Shown here piece by piece: positions 1-10,595 of a stretch of DNA of 64,000 nucleotides. Below the pieces are notes generated by a model. It searched no databases, was not told where the DNA came from, and worked only from the letters and a program-made list of their open reading frames with translations. The stretch is from Corbicula japonica (Eukaryota > Mollusca > Bivalvia > Venerida > Cyrenidae): NCBI GenBank assembly GCA_038501625.1, contig JAZAYU010000079.1, positions 2,986,528 through 3,050,527 on the forward strand, read 5' to 3'. The translations under genes were made by a program, and so were the position numbers. Within the stretch, counting starts at the first letter, position 1; each line of letters begins with the position of its first letter.

Positions 1-680
1 ATTCGTAAAGACCATCTGTAAATTCAAAAAGAAATGTTACCAATATGATATTTTGCAGCGCTCTGCAGGCCTGGTGATTAACCCATCTACAGTTGATCAT
101 TATGCTTACCTCTGTTTGCACGACGGTGACAGGGGTTTAAGAGTTTGTAATGGTTTATAGGGAAATCTTGTTTTAAAGAACCTAGAAGCTCGATTTCTTT
201 CTTTTATCCCTGTCATCGTGTTCTTGCTGGTTTGACTCCAGGTGCTCTGGTCTCGGTAAGGTAATTTAGTACACTCCCATTTCGCTTTTCAATGCTATTA
301 GCTTATTATGTTTCATATGTTTGTGTGCTTTTGCATGCAACATTGTTATGCTGATTTGTGGGTTGGAGTTGTTACACTAAGACAACTTGTGCTTGTTTTG
401 TGATATGAGAACCTGTTTGGGGCAAGTGTGAGGTCGGTGCATCCTAGAACCTGGTTTAAAACCCCAGTGACAAAATGTTTTGCCACTGACCGTTCCAATG
501 CGGTAACGCCTCGGCTTCTCACTTTCGTTAATTGTTTGTGGCGCCCATTTTGAAACTGATCATTGTAATACCATGGTCCCTTTTGCTATCTACATTTTGG
601 CTGTGTGAGGAGGCTGTGTCTGCTGGATGTGGCCATTCCTGATATGCATAATATTTCACTTTTCTAACGAGGAGTATGAA
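1..680 (+). repeat. Interspersed repeat R1, copy 1 (window edge)
   Basis: This block recurs in diverged form at 2170-2480 and 4870-5450, and as a short inverted piece near 9370-9440. Shared landmarks are TTTGCACGACGGTG, GTGCACCCTAGAACC, CCACTGACCGTTCC and GCAATTCCTGATATG. No long open frame is present. It may be part of a degraded retroelement or a non-autonomous transposon; no ends could be defined. The left boundary is cut by the window. Confidence 0.6.
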
Positions 681-1117
681 AATTGATTCCAAATGACGAT
701 TCCAATATTAAAACTTTGCGTTCTAGTTAATGGGAAGGTATCTAAACAAAACAATAAAAAGTGAACATGAATGTGTAAAAAATAAATATTTCAAATAAGA
801 TACAACACACAATAAACGAAAAAGAGATTCTGAGATTTAAGTGGCACAATTGGTTGAATCTCAGTAAAATCTTTTATTGATTCAGACAGTTTGCGGCAGC
901 GATAGTTGTTAACATCTATTTGTTCATGTCCTAGTTCTGTTATTCACATGGAAATGTCAACTATAGGGCTGATACACAAGTATCTGCGTGTAAGGTAGAA
1001 AAATCTTCAGTCCCGTTTCAAATTCAATACCCGTTACTCGATGTCAAAGCTCAGTATTCATGTACATGGTTTTTCTGAACAATTTGAAATTTGTATAATA
1101 TTCCATTTATTCATATA
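681..1117. other. AT-rich stretch, nothing recognised
   Basis: No open frame, repeat or splice-flanked exon that I can support. Confidence 0.5.
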
Positions 1118-2105
1118 CAGTCGAACCTCGATAATTCGAACTCGACGGGACCGGGAAAAAAGTTCGAATTATCGGGGTGTTCGAATTATCGAAGGTCTGT
1201 CGGCCGGCGGAAGTGGATATTTTTGTTCATGTTTTTAATGTCTGTTTATCTACATTATCTCTTGTATGTGAAATAAAAGACAAGCCAAATATTTCTTATT
1301 TATTTTTATTTCAAAACTATATATGCATGTTTACATAATTATATACATGTACATGAACATAACTCGAATACATTTTGTCATAAATAATATACGTAGTGAA
1401 TGATAACACAAATCATAAATCACCAATCTTCACGTCACAGATGTTTAATTTACAAACTTTACCATGCTAGTTTGAATGGCCGCCCGCCTTACAAAGTCTT
1501 TTTCATCATTAGAACATTGTGCATCTTGCACAACATGCTTAGTTCACGCTCACTATTATCCTGACATTCAAAGTACCGTCTCATCGTTTCACAAGCACTT
1601 ATCGCTTCTCGAAGAGAGATTAAAATTAATTTTGGTCTTCGTTTTATACACAATCATAAATCATAAACAATTATACTCGCTCAATTTTTGTTTGCAAATT
1701 TAGTTTGCAAGTCTTAATTATTTAAAATTTTCTTTAATTATATTTCTGATCAGATTTTAAAGAGATCAAATAATTTAATATTATTTGTTTGTAACAGGTA
1801 TCGCGTTGCTTGAATTGTGTCAGTTTCACAGCGCCGCTATTGTTATCCGCTTGAAGTGTGAAAACTTTAACATGTCATAATTTTGAGCGATATATTTCAA
1901 AGGTGTTCGAAATATCGAGAGTGAAATTAATAGAAAATCAAAAGGACGGACGGGACTTTGAGTTGGAAGTTCGAAATATCGGGTGTTCGAATTATCAAGA
2001 GTTAAATCATATAAGGTATATAGGCGTTTTGCCGGGACCGAGATAGGAGTTCGAAATATCTATGGTGTTCGAATTATCGAAGTTCGAATTATCGAGGTCC
2101 GACTG
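1118..2105. mobile_element. Tigger/pogo-type non-autonomous DNA transposon
   Basis: The 988-bp element is bounded by inverted repeats CAGTCGAACCTCGATAATTC and, on the other strand, CAGTCGGACCTCGATAATTC. Each end is flanked by TA (1116-1117 and 2106-2107), the target duplication of Tc1/mariner/pogo elements. The CAGTCG-CCTCGATAATTCGAA end is typical of Tigger/pogo families. Several extra copies of TTCGAATTATCG or TTCGAAATATCG sit just inside both ends. The interior is AT-rich and lacks a transposase frame, so it is a deletion derivative or MITE. Confidence 0.88.
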
Positions 2106-2169
2106 TATACAGAAACCTTAGATTACGAGACATGGTAGTAACACACTTCTTGGAAGAAATGTTGCTAGG

Positions 2170-2480
2170 CTTTGAAAAGTCACCCTTCTAATAAGGTGAT
2201 CAACAGATGTTTTATGACATATTCCGCACTTCAGTCGTACATATCTTGTGCACCCTATAACCAGTGGGAAATCGTTTTGCCACTGACTGTTCCAAGGCGT
2301 TATCCAGAAAGGTTTTTCTTTTCGTTAATTGTGTTAGGCTGGTGTCTTATTTGAAACGATGTTCTTATAAACACATTCTCTCTTTTCCTCCCTCCTTCCT
2401 GGCTGAGTGGGTGCTGTGTTTTGTGGACGTGGCAATTCCTGATATGCATATTTCATATTTTAGTACTGGTTACTGCCCTA
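2170..2480 (+). repeat. Interspersed repeat R1, copy 2 (partial)
   Basis: It matches the right half of R1: CCACTGACTGTTCC, then TGTGGACGTGGCAATTCCTG ending near GATATGCATATTTC. It lies 60 bp beyond the Tigger-like element. Confidence 0.55.
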
Positions 2481-3077
2481 GTTAACGCTATATTTCTATG
2501 TATGCTCATCATGCCTTAGCCTATCACAGGCCTACTACAAAAACTTGCAGGTTGACCATGAAATTTTGCTTACAGAGCGTTTTTGTCCTCTCTTTTCATT
2601 AAATTCAGTCTATTATTATGTAAGCGACAGTTCATTTTATACAAACAAAACGATTCATCATGAAAACGCAATATGCATGCTAAATAGATATTCTTAACAC
2701 TGCTTTTCCTGTCTGTTAATTGTATTTAAAACTGTATATGAGAATTTGAAAGCAAGGATACAAGTAGAAATAGTTCAGTGGTAAGTGACAATTGATTTTA
2801 TAGATCAAGTCGGAGCTTTACGCAACCGTCCTTAATAACATCAAAGAAGACGTTAGGTGGCTTATTAAGTTCTTTTGAATCAGAAGTACCATTTAATTTT
2901 AAGCAGGTCAACAGAATTGGAAAATGTGATAATTAATTTGACTTAGGTTTAGAAATATTTGAAACTATGTGAAGTATAAGCAAAAGACAGTGCTTAATAC
3001 GCATAATCTGTTAAATTAGTTAACTAACAATAAGTTCCAAAATAAAAACTTGTCAAAATAAATGTTCTATGGATATA
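2481..3077. other. Intergenic AT-rich DNA
   Basis: No coding or repeat structure recognised in this stretch. Confidence 0.5.
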
Positions 3078-3619
3078 CACTCACCCAAAGTTCTAATTGG
3101 TCACTTTTTGTCCGTACTTTTTATTAGAAATACATTGACTTAACTATTGATTTATGATCTTTTGCCAACAACAGTCTTCAATTTGGGCTTTTATCTTTAT
3201 CAATTAACTTTAGAACAGTTTGGCAAGAGCTATCCTAAACTTTGCTAAAACGCACTTCATGCAATAGAAAGTAAAGCAGCTAGACAATTGCTCTTTAGAA
3301 TTGCTTGATTTGTTTTTAAAGGACCCATCGTTTCTAGAAACTTATTAATCAGCAGAAGTTTAAGTAAAGAAGTCACCTTAAAAGAACTAAATTTTGTTAT
3401 TACCCCCATTTCAATATAGACCGTTCTAATTTTGACCCTGTGGTGTAAGTATATGGTATTGGATTCATTTAAGAAAACAATCAATAAAGATCAAAATGAC
3501 ATTTAATTATTGATTCCAAAACAAAACAATTCTTTTCACAACCTCTCTTGACAAGAAACGAAACTAGCATAAATTGTGAACATATACAATTTATGACCGA
3601 TTAGAACTTTGGATGAGTG
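3078..3619. mobile_element. TA-flanked MITE with 26-bp TIRs, copy 1
   Basis: The left end CACTCACCCAAAGTTCTAAT is matched on the opposite strand by CACTCATCCAAAGTTCTAAT at the right end. Both flanks are TA (3076-3077, 3620-3621). There is no transposase frame. A diverged second copy lies at about 53941-54451. Superfamily by TSD: Tc1/mariner-like (inference). Confidence 0.82.
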
Positions 3620-3689
3620 TATTAACCAAATAGATGAGAAAGGAAATTTGAAAGCCACAGAACTCGACATATATCAAAATATTGCAGGG

Positions 3690-3780
3690 TCTGTGTGATT
3701 GAACGTGATCATGAGAAGAAATGGAAAGTGCATATTATTGTCCACGCCGCCTAGCCCGCGGTTGAATAATGACAATTGTT
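3690..3780 (+). repeat. Short interspersed repeat R2, copy 1
   Basis: It contains GCATATTATTGTCCACGCCG then CCTAGCCCGCGGTTGA. Related segments lie at 5950-6050 and 23090-23175, where the consensus reads about GCATATTACTGTCCATGCCG, CCTAGCCCAGGGTTGAGCAC. All three share the orientation and a length near 90 bp. This could be a SINE body domain; the family was not recognised. Confidence 0.45.
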
Positions 3781-4074
3781 TAAATTTGGTTTTAAAAATT
3801 AAGCTGTACGGTTTTTAAGACAGTTGTCACTTGTACATCACATGGGTCGGTGAAGTTGATACATATGTCATGAAAGTAGGTCGTTTATTAGAAAAGGAAT
3901 GTTCATAGTGCTAAATATATTAACATTGTGCGAAATCTAGAGTTTAAGTCTTGCAGTTAATTATAATGTGCATTTTTCTACCGTTTACTAAACTTTAATG
4001 CATTTAAGGCCAGCATATCATACAAGACGTTTTAAATACATAAAGGTTATAACAGTTTCATATATATTTTATAG

Positions 4075-4420
4075 GAAATGGACAACAATGGCATTCTTAA
4101 TAGCCAAACCTCAGCAGCAAGAAATATGAAAAGAAAAAGACCGAGTCTCATAAAGCGTGCATTGTCAGTGCCAGTGTTTGCCGACCTTTCATCCAACGAA
4201 CCCTTCCCAAATGCTAATGTGCACAGTAACAGGTTCGAATTTGGTGCCGGGGAGCGACTAAGCGAAGATATCAACAAAAACGTGATCAAAAGGCGCAGCG
4301 TGATTAGCGAGGACTTTCTGAGAAAGAGGAGCCTTATACCTAAAGTCCCAGAAAACTACATCAGTGACTTGAAGAAACAATTCCACTTCTATACAGTTAT
4401 TAATAAGACAAAGTTGTCAG
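4075..4420 (+). CDS. Candidate first coding exon 1a (long SLC26 N-terminus or a separate gene)
   Basis: An AG acceptor at 4073-4074 (TTTTATAG) is followed by GAA ATG G, so the exon begins at 4075 and translation at 4078, with an in-frame TAG overlapping the acceptor. It encodes 114 residues plus one base and ends at a strong donor CAG/GTGCGT. The protein is basic and serine-rich with several Arg/Lys-x-Ser clusters (KRKRPSLIKRALS, IKRRSV, LRKRSLIP) resembling basophilic kinase sites. There is no signal peptide or membrane segment. The single trailing G joins in phase to the GT that opens the exon at 22331, creating a Gly codon, so it could be an alternative N-terminus of the SLC26 gene (896 residues in total) across an 18-kb intron. 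Phase agreement alone occurs one time in three, so a separate gene remains possible. Confidence 0.5.
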
Positions 4421-4869
4421 GTGCGTAAACGTCTTTCTACTACAATTAGCGATACAACTAACTGTAGCCGAAACAGACCAAACTGTTGGCTTGTCTAAAG
4501 CATTCTTCACTTTCGGTTTGTTTATACGTTATGTTTATTTTTGGTTCCACTGTTTCTCAGCATTTTTGCAATCCGCGGTATTCCAGCGTTGATTCGTGGT
4601 TTTCTTCCATTATCTGCCATAAAGTCGCTTCTATAATGACTTTTTTTAGTTCGCTACGGTTTTTGCTTTACTGTTGGAGAGGGTATGCCATACATAGCTT
4701 CCATGTATGAATTCTTCCCATTTCCGAAAGACTCGGACCTAATTGTCATTCATGAATTTTGTAATGAAGCAACAGAACCCGCTTTAAAACGCATACAGAG
4801 CGTTTTTATCTTTCTTCTTAAGTAATGGCCGAACAAGGACATCAAAGGCCGAACGAGAATTGTATTATA
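4421..4869. other. Sequence after exon 1a, nothing recognised
   Basis: Putative intron or intergenic DNA with no supported coding or repeat structure. Confidence 0.4.
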
Positions 4870-5450
4870 ATTTTCTGAAAAATAGTCTACAGCGTTGTGC
4901 CTACTTGGGAATTAACCCATGAACAATTGTTCGTTATGCTTACCTCATTGTTTGCACGACGGTGGGAAGGGTTTAAGAGTGTATGAAGGTTTATAGGAAA
5001 ATCTTTAAAAAGAACCTAAAAGCCCGATCTATTACCTTTGTCCCTATCATCGTGTTCTAGCTTATTTTACTGGTTTGAGTAAGGTCATTGAGTATCTATC
5101 TGTTCGCTTTGCAATGCTATTAGCTTCCTATGTTTTATATGTTTTGTGCTTTTGCATGCAACATTGTCGAGTTGATGGACGGGTTGAAGCTAACTCACCA
5201 AGTGTGAGGTTAGTGCACCCTAGAACCTGTTTTAACCACACACGCCCAGTGGCAAGCTGTTTCCCGACTGACCGTTCCCAGACAAACCCTCGGGTTCTCA
5301 TTTTTGTTAACTGCTTGTGGTGTCTATTTAAAAATTGATAACTGTATCACCCTTGCTGTTTTTTCCCTCTCTACTTATTTTTTTGGCTGTGTGGTGAGGC
5401 TGTTTTATATGGATGTGGCAATTCCTGATATGTATATTTTTCTTTTTATT
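4870..5450 (+). repeat. Interspersed repeat R1, copy 3
   Basis: It has the same order of landmarks as copy 1 over about 550 bp: TTTGCACGACGGTG, GTGCACCCTAGAACC, the GACTGACCGTTCC area, and GTGGCAATTCCTGATATG. Divergence is moderate and small indels are present. Confidence 0.6.
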
Positions 5451-5689
5451 GTGATTCAAAAGTAAAAATATAATTATAAATTTAATGAATTGCAAAAGTA
5501 GTAATATGTATACTATAGAAACGGTGCTTGTTTGGGACATATGCAGCAAATGACAATATTACAAGGAAAATTAATTTCATAATTAATTAAAATCTTATGA
5601 ATATCTTATAAATGAAAGCACGTTGCTTTTGTAAATTATTAATAAAATGAATTTTATATAAAAAAAAAGGTCTTAAGTGTACCGTGGCT

Positions 5690-5800
5690 TTTAACAGGGG
5701 GAAGAACGTGGCCCCTGCTTCCGAAGATATTAAGTGAAGACAACATTGTTCTCGCTTAACCATATTCGGAAGCAGTGCCACGTCCTACCCCTGTTTAACT
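5690..5800. repeat. Foldback hairpin, about 35-bp arms
   Basis: The left arm AACAGGGGGAAGAACGTGGC and the continuation CCCTGCTTCCGAAGAT are mirrored by ATATTCGGAAGCAGTGCCAC and GTCCTACCCCTGTTT on the same strand. The loop is about 32 bp. The arms are imperfect with about four mismatches. Likely a MITE-class foldback. Confidence 0.6.
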
Positions 5801-5949
5801 ATAACCCAATCTTCATAATATAAATATTAAAAACATCCTAGATAAAGAAAGATTTAAAATATCCATAATCAGTTTCTAAAATAGTTTTCTTCCAAAGATT
5901 CATACTAGAAATAGAGGAAAAACCACTGAACACGACAAAACTGAAAATA

Positions 5950-6130
5950 CTGAAGGCTCGGTTCGATCGAGTCTGTTATGGGCAGTAATGTAAATGCACA
6001 TTTACTGGCCATGCCGTCTAGCCAGGGATTGAGCGCAACTCAAAATTTACGCCAGTAAACAGTAAGATTGATGTTTTTTACAAATATCCGAGGACGTTTT
6101 GACTTGGGAACGTTTTGACTTATATGCCCA
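5950..6130 (+). repeat. Repeat R2 copy 2, followed by two ACGTTTTGAC motifs
   Basis: GCACATTTACTGGCCATGCC, GTCTAGCCAGGGATTGAGCG, CAACTC matches R2. Directly after it, at 6090-6120, come GAGGACGTTTTGACTT and GGGAACGTTTTGACTT, a motif that also occurs near 9790-9875. Confidence 0.45.
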
Positions 6131-6551
6131 TTCCAAAATGTAATACCTAGTAAAAGCAATGCTGCACATTACACCAATGGCCACACATGTAACAGATACA
6201 TTTTTCGTTACTGGATTGAATGCTGTTTTCTTTTGCTTAAACAATGTCCTCCGAGATTTGAATTTATGGTTTTAATAATATTCAAACGTCAATTTTTTTC
6301 AGCTGACCTGTTTAATTCAAAAAATGTCTATACGCAGATTTTACAATAAATGAATACATCCATCGAAACTTTGTAAGATATTGTTTTAACAAATTTATTG
6401 AACATAATCGTAATTCAACAAATTCATATGCAGATTTTACAATAAATAAATACAAACATCGAAACTAAAAATACAAATCTTTTGGGTGTGATATTAGTTA
6501 TTAAAACAGAAAATTTATCGATGTTTTTCCCTGAGTTAACTGTCTTCTTCA

Positions 6552-6714
6552 CTATTCTTTGTCCAGTTTGTGTCTCTTCAGTCTCGGATTGTAGATGTTC
6601 GAGACAAGTTGTACTGATCTCCGATATCTAAAATATTTGGTTAAATAGATGTCTTCTATCGCAAGCTGCAAACACCCTCGCTTGAGTCGACCTGTAGGAT
6701 TGTCTCTTAATTTT
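6552..6714 (-). CDS. MULE-transposase-like gene, putative last exon
   Basis: On the minus strand this segment reads from an AG at 6715-6716 to a TAG stop at 6552-6554, giving 53 residues plus stop. It starts with one base completing a codon (phase 2), which fits the preceding candidate exon. The peptide contains KLRDNPTGRLKRGCLQLAIE and a strongly basic tail (RRSVQLVSNIYNPRLKRHKLDKE, broken here as RRSVQLVSNIYN then PRLKRHKLDKE). The acceptor has a weak pyrimidine tract, so the exact start is uncertain. In MULE-derived proteins the segment after the GWHNRLN motif has this position and character. It may be an intact domesticated gene or a decaying transposon. Confidence 0.45.
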
Positions 6715-6791
6715 CTTAAGCCGCATTATTTTTCTCTAACAACTGTAATATTTTCTTCTATGACAGTCGACTCTTCCCTTAGTTTTTTTAC

Positions 6792-6847
6792 AAGAAGTCC
6801 GGAGCGACCCCGGCTCTGGAGTTAAGTCTGTTGTGCCAGCCTGTGGA
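6792..6847 (-). CDS. MULE-transposase-like gene, exon with GWHNRLN motif
   Basis: An AG acceptor (TGTTTAAG) is followed by an 18-codon exon, phase 0 in and phase 2 out, ending at CTT/GTAAAA. The peptide STGWHNRLNSRAGVAPDF contains GWHNRLN-RAG, the signature that follows TNN-x-x-E near the end of MULE-type transposase domains (E-GWHNRLN..., established pattern in animal MULE/FLYWCH proteins). The usual acidic residue before GWH is absent here (T precedes G), so activity is doubtful. Confidence 0.5.
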
Positions 6848-7001
6848 CTTAAACACGCAAAGTAAAGAAGCTTTCAACAATAAAACACCGGTCGTTTCAA
6901 GTCCAGAAATAGTTTTTGTTCATTGCCATTGCGAAAAAGGACGGTTAAGTTTCTACCAATTCTTGAAAACCTCTTTAGTGATTCACAATTTAATAACTTA
7001 C

Positions 7002-7158
7002 CATAAACACGCAAAATTGAATTTGCCAGAAAGATGATTGCATCCAGTTGATATGGATATATTCCAACAAAGGCTCAATGTAGTCCGATGAAATGACTGA
7101 TCGTAGTGCATCGAAAGTGGATTGTTCTGTCGGAATGAAGGGAAGACTCGGTTGATAT
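7002..7158 (-). CDS. MULE-transposase-like gene, central exon
   Basis: On the minus strand a good acceptor (TTTTTTTTATCAG) and a perfect donor (TTTATG/GTAAGT) bound 157 nt, phase 2 in and phase 0 out. The peptide includes YQPSLPFIPTEQSTFDALR and IEPLLEYIHINWMQSSFW. The order aLPFiP-x-x-x-x-x-x-F-x-x-L then LLeYi-x-x-W matches the helical insert that precedes the GWHNRLN block in MULE transposases. An alternative frame is also open through the exon, but this one joins in phase to both neighbours. Confidence 0.5.
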
Positions 7159-7328
7159 CTGATAAAAAAAATGTGGGTGCTTGCGATGCTATAATATTGG
7201 CTGGCTAATCCAATGTTCAACAAACAGAACAATTATAATGGATTTCAATTGTAATATGACTATTTGACTAAGAGACTATTTCCTCTTTATCGTGATTCAT
7301 ATTTTGATATTATTGTAATTGCGTTTAC

Positions 7329-7473
7329 CTGAACGAGAAGCCAAACTGCTTTGCCCCAACGGAAGGCATACTCTTGAAAGGATACCGGTAGTTGTCTGTC
7401 CTAGAACACCACTCGCAATGCCTTCCATATAGTCTTTTATAATCTAGCAAGACATCATCTAAACGATATTCGC
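7329..7473 (-). CDS. MULE-transposase-like gene, upstream exon (frame uncertain)
   Basis: The donor is TTCAG/GTAAAC on the minus strand; the acceptor is probably CTCTTGAG. In the frame that joins to the next exon (phase 1 in, phase 2 out) it reads EYRLDDVLLDYKRLYGRHCE, then WCSRTDNYRYPFKSMPSVGA, then KQFGFSFR, without stops. Another frame gives QEYAFRWGKAVWLLVQ, which resembles the FHF-QAVWR-VQ motif expected at this place in MULE proteins. The conflict suggests a frameshift or a mis-drawn junction. A further possible exon lies at 7569-7657. Confidence 0.35.
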
Positions 7474-7944
7474 CTCAAGAGGCTAGGATTAGACATGACT
7501 CTGAATTACAGGACTTTCATGAATATCTTATATATAATTTGTTTTATTTTACGCCTTATTAAGTTTACCATCTTGGTGACTAGAGCAGTCAGATATCAGG
7601 ACAGATCGGGTAGATCTTTTGAGTTCGCTCGAAAATGCCAGTCGCACTCCAATACACCTGCAGGACATTTTACCGTTTTGTTTCTTGCAAAACAAATCTA
7701 TGAACGATACCGAATGTCTTTTCTTGTTTGCTACAAGAAAATAGCTTAAATGTCAATAAGTTTCTGAATATTCTGAATGGCCGAGCTGTCCAGAGATCGA
7801 AAATAAAATGTACCTTTGTTTAAATTACAAAATTTAATTAAATTAAATTTAATTAAACATTTCAACTAGCGAAAATGTCAATTAGGTAAATTCCAAATCA
7901 AATATAAACTTGTTACTTCCAATTGAGCCTTCTGGTGTGTAAAC

Positions 7945-8770
7945 TTACTTTTCTAAAATGTGGTTGGGTTGTCGGAAAGAAATATCGGCTGAATAAGAAC
8001 TTTTTCCAGTAATCACCGATATTTCTGATATCGCCATGTTATCTGCCTCTTCATGGCGACTGAATTGCGGTAAGATATGGCTGTCCTTGGCCACCTTGAC
8101 ATGGCCGCGATCCCTGGTACCACCATCAGCCTCCTCGGACACAACAAACGTCATATTAAGCAGCAATGATGTAGAGAAACCAGAAATGAATTGACAACAG
8201 TAAAATCTCCACATGCACGAGATACTTCAATATTTGATACGCTACTAGCTCTACTATCGGACTGAGAGAGAAATAAATAAAATAAATATGTCACCAGTAT
8301 ATGATATACTGCCAATATTTTCAGCCTATTAAATTCAAACGTAACCAACACTTTGCATCTGTTGAAGTTGTTTGAATTACATTACGTACGGTATGTCGAA
8401 GATCTATTGTATTGTTTTATCTCTCAGCGGATCGGAAATGTCAACTTAAAGTTCATTTAAAATACCTTTATGTGTCTCCAGTTGTCTGACCGAAGAGGTC
8501 AAGGTCTGTGACGCACTAAGCAGCGAATTTGAAACAGTGAAATCTCCAAATCCAGGTGCTTCTGTGCTTGACACATTACGCCCTGACTATAATAAAGATA
8601 CGTGATGTTACGGTATAATTATAATTTATTCCAGTCTATTTTGAATTACTTTTATCTCTTAGCTCTTAGTCGAAACATGGAGTGGCATTGTCGACAAAAA
8701 TGTATATGACCTCATCGTGCACCACAGCGTCCTCATTTTCTCCGGCTTTCGACAGTTTTATTCTGTAAGC
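7945..8770 (-). other. Possible further minus-strand exons
   Basis: Two segments start after AG acceptors in phase 0 and share a motif. One near 8466-8586 contains SSTEAPGFGDFTVSNSLLSA, and one ending the acceptor at about 8264 contains SNIEVSRACGDFTVVNSF. A third, at about 8680-8770, reads LSKAGENEDAVVHDEVIYIF. A perfect GTAAGT donor (minus) sits at about 7948. The phases between them do not chain cleanly, so no gene model is offered. They could be upstream exons of the MULE-like gene or a separate gene with duplicated exons. Confidence 0.22.
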
Positions 8771-8779
8771 GCAAGGACG

Positions 8780-9660
8780 GCAAATATACATAATATCGTC
8801 TCCAATTTGCACAATAAACAAATTTGTATAATTTTATTTTTAAAGCAGGTTATCATTATATCATACAACCGCTAAAGACAATATTATATAGGAAACTTAA
8901 TATCATAACGCTAGCCTTCAGCAATCTATACATTTGTATGATATATTACTATATCTGTAAATTAACAAATAAATTATATCGAAGTAAAATTTGATATTGA
9001 ATTAGTTGCAAAATATTAGAGCATTAAACGAATTGTTTTCATTAAATTGTGCACAGCTGAATAAGTTCGGTCTCGCAGGTGCGATGTAACCATCGGCCGC
9101 AACGGTCACAAGCAACAGCGTATTTTCGCATTCGTACATGCTTGTAACACTTTATGCACGAAAAAAGACCATTTTAAATTTGGAACTAAGACAGCAATTT
9201 GACGCATTTAACACACTATATTTTATTTTCTTCTTTTACACCTATTATTACTATATTATATTATATTACTTGAAAGTTTCAGTATAATAACTGCCAAATA
9301 AAAAAAACACGGATGTCTCACAGCGGTATTCTGACTGTATTCGATTCCCCGTTATCATTTAAGCTGTGCTGATAATTTGCCAACGCAATTTGCCACTAGG
9401 GGTTTAATCCAGGTTCTAGAGTGCACCATCTAAACACTTGCCCCAACAATATAAAAATAGTTTTATACAAATATAATTTAAAACTGTTTTTTAAACAAAT
9501 AATTTGTAGAAAACACTGCGGCAGCGTTATTAGTGTGATTCTATATTTTCTGTGCAACAAAAAAGAATTTTTATCTTAAATTATTTTTGGATTTTAAAAT
9601 TATTTTTTTATTGAAAGTACATTTTATTCTTATGTATACTGGATAAAAGTTGATACGCCT
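8780..9660. other. AT-rich DNA with a short inverted R1 piece
   Basis: It is mostly unrecognised. At 9370-9440 the minus strand matches R1 (GGGGCAAGTG, GCACTCTAGAACCTG, CCACTAGGGG-type order). Confidence 0.4.
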
Positions 9661-9779
9661 CGTATTAAGTTTGAAGATATCCTGTGCAAAAACGTTGATC
9701 TAAGAACGTAATTTGTGAGACTCTAAGGTTGCTGCTGGTATAATCTACATAGTAACAAATTGTAACAAAAACTGGTTTG

Positions 9780-9880
9780 GAAAAAATCACAGTAACGTTT
9801 TGACCAACATGGGGACATTTTGACTTTTTATTGGGGACGTTTTGACCAAACGAGGGACGTTTTGAATTGATACCGACAAA
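9780..9880. repeat. Repeated GGGACGTTTTGACC motifs
   Basis: GGGACGTTTTGACC-like words recur four times in about 90 bp (AGTAACGTTTTGACC, GGGGACATTTTGAC, GGGGACGTTTTGACC, GAGGGACGTTTTGA). Two more occur at 6090-6120. Possibly the subterminal repeats of a transposon end; no partner end was found. Confidence 0.5.
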
Positions 9881-9919
9881 ACATTTAAAAACTCTGCTAA
9901 ACTCATACACTGACAACTA

Positions 9920-10595
9920 GAAGATGGCGGGGAACATAGTTTTAACAATATTTTACATTTATAACTTGATTTGATAGATCAAATGAAAAAATACTCAACT
10001 GTTTGAGAAAATACAAGTTGTCAAAATTTCCATGTGTTTTGAAAATTCTATAATTACCAACAGATATAGTTCAGTGATATACCCGGTAATTCTTTGTAAG
10101 TAAACAACAATCATGTCTGTGATCCGTATTGACCTTTGCTCAGTCTTTATCCATAAACGGACGATGCGCAGTGAAACAGTCATGCGTACCGACTTTTCCA
10201 ATTCGTTTAGAGGCGTGCCGTGGCGCGAAAACAAATCGTTTCCAGATTCAGAAGGGAAATCACTCTAACAAAACAAATATTTTTATAAAAAATATTAAAT
10301 CGAAAGTCATTTAAAGAATGCTATGGGAGATTCTTTGCCAGGTAAATTGATAATAATTTGGGATAACACGTCTTTAAAATAATTCTTTCGATTAAGCGTC
10401 GCGATCTTGGCGGACCATACGGAACACAGAAACCTGTTTATCTGTTTATTATCCTAGTAAGGGCCCTTTCTGGCCTGTAAAATTGAGTAATGGCAATATG
10501 CGGCTGTATGCCAGTAGAGTTGTAGGCTTAACAGAGCTCTTGAGCCAAGTTTGGACGTTTTCAGCTAATAAATGTGTCATCTGTATCACGAGATG
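9920..10595. other. Unrecognised stretch
   Basis: No exon or repeat that I can support. GC rises near 10130-10220 without a convincing splice-bounded frame. Confidence 0.4.

Noticed and set aside
4047..4289. Minus-strand open frame of 80 codons overlapping exon 1a
   Set aside because: The plus strand has an acceptor, a good start context, a strong donor and a phase that fits SLC26 exon 2; the minus frame has none of these.
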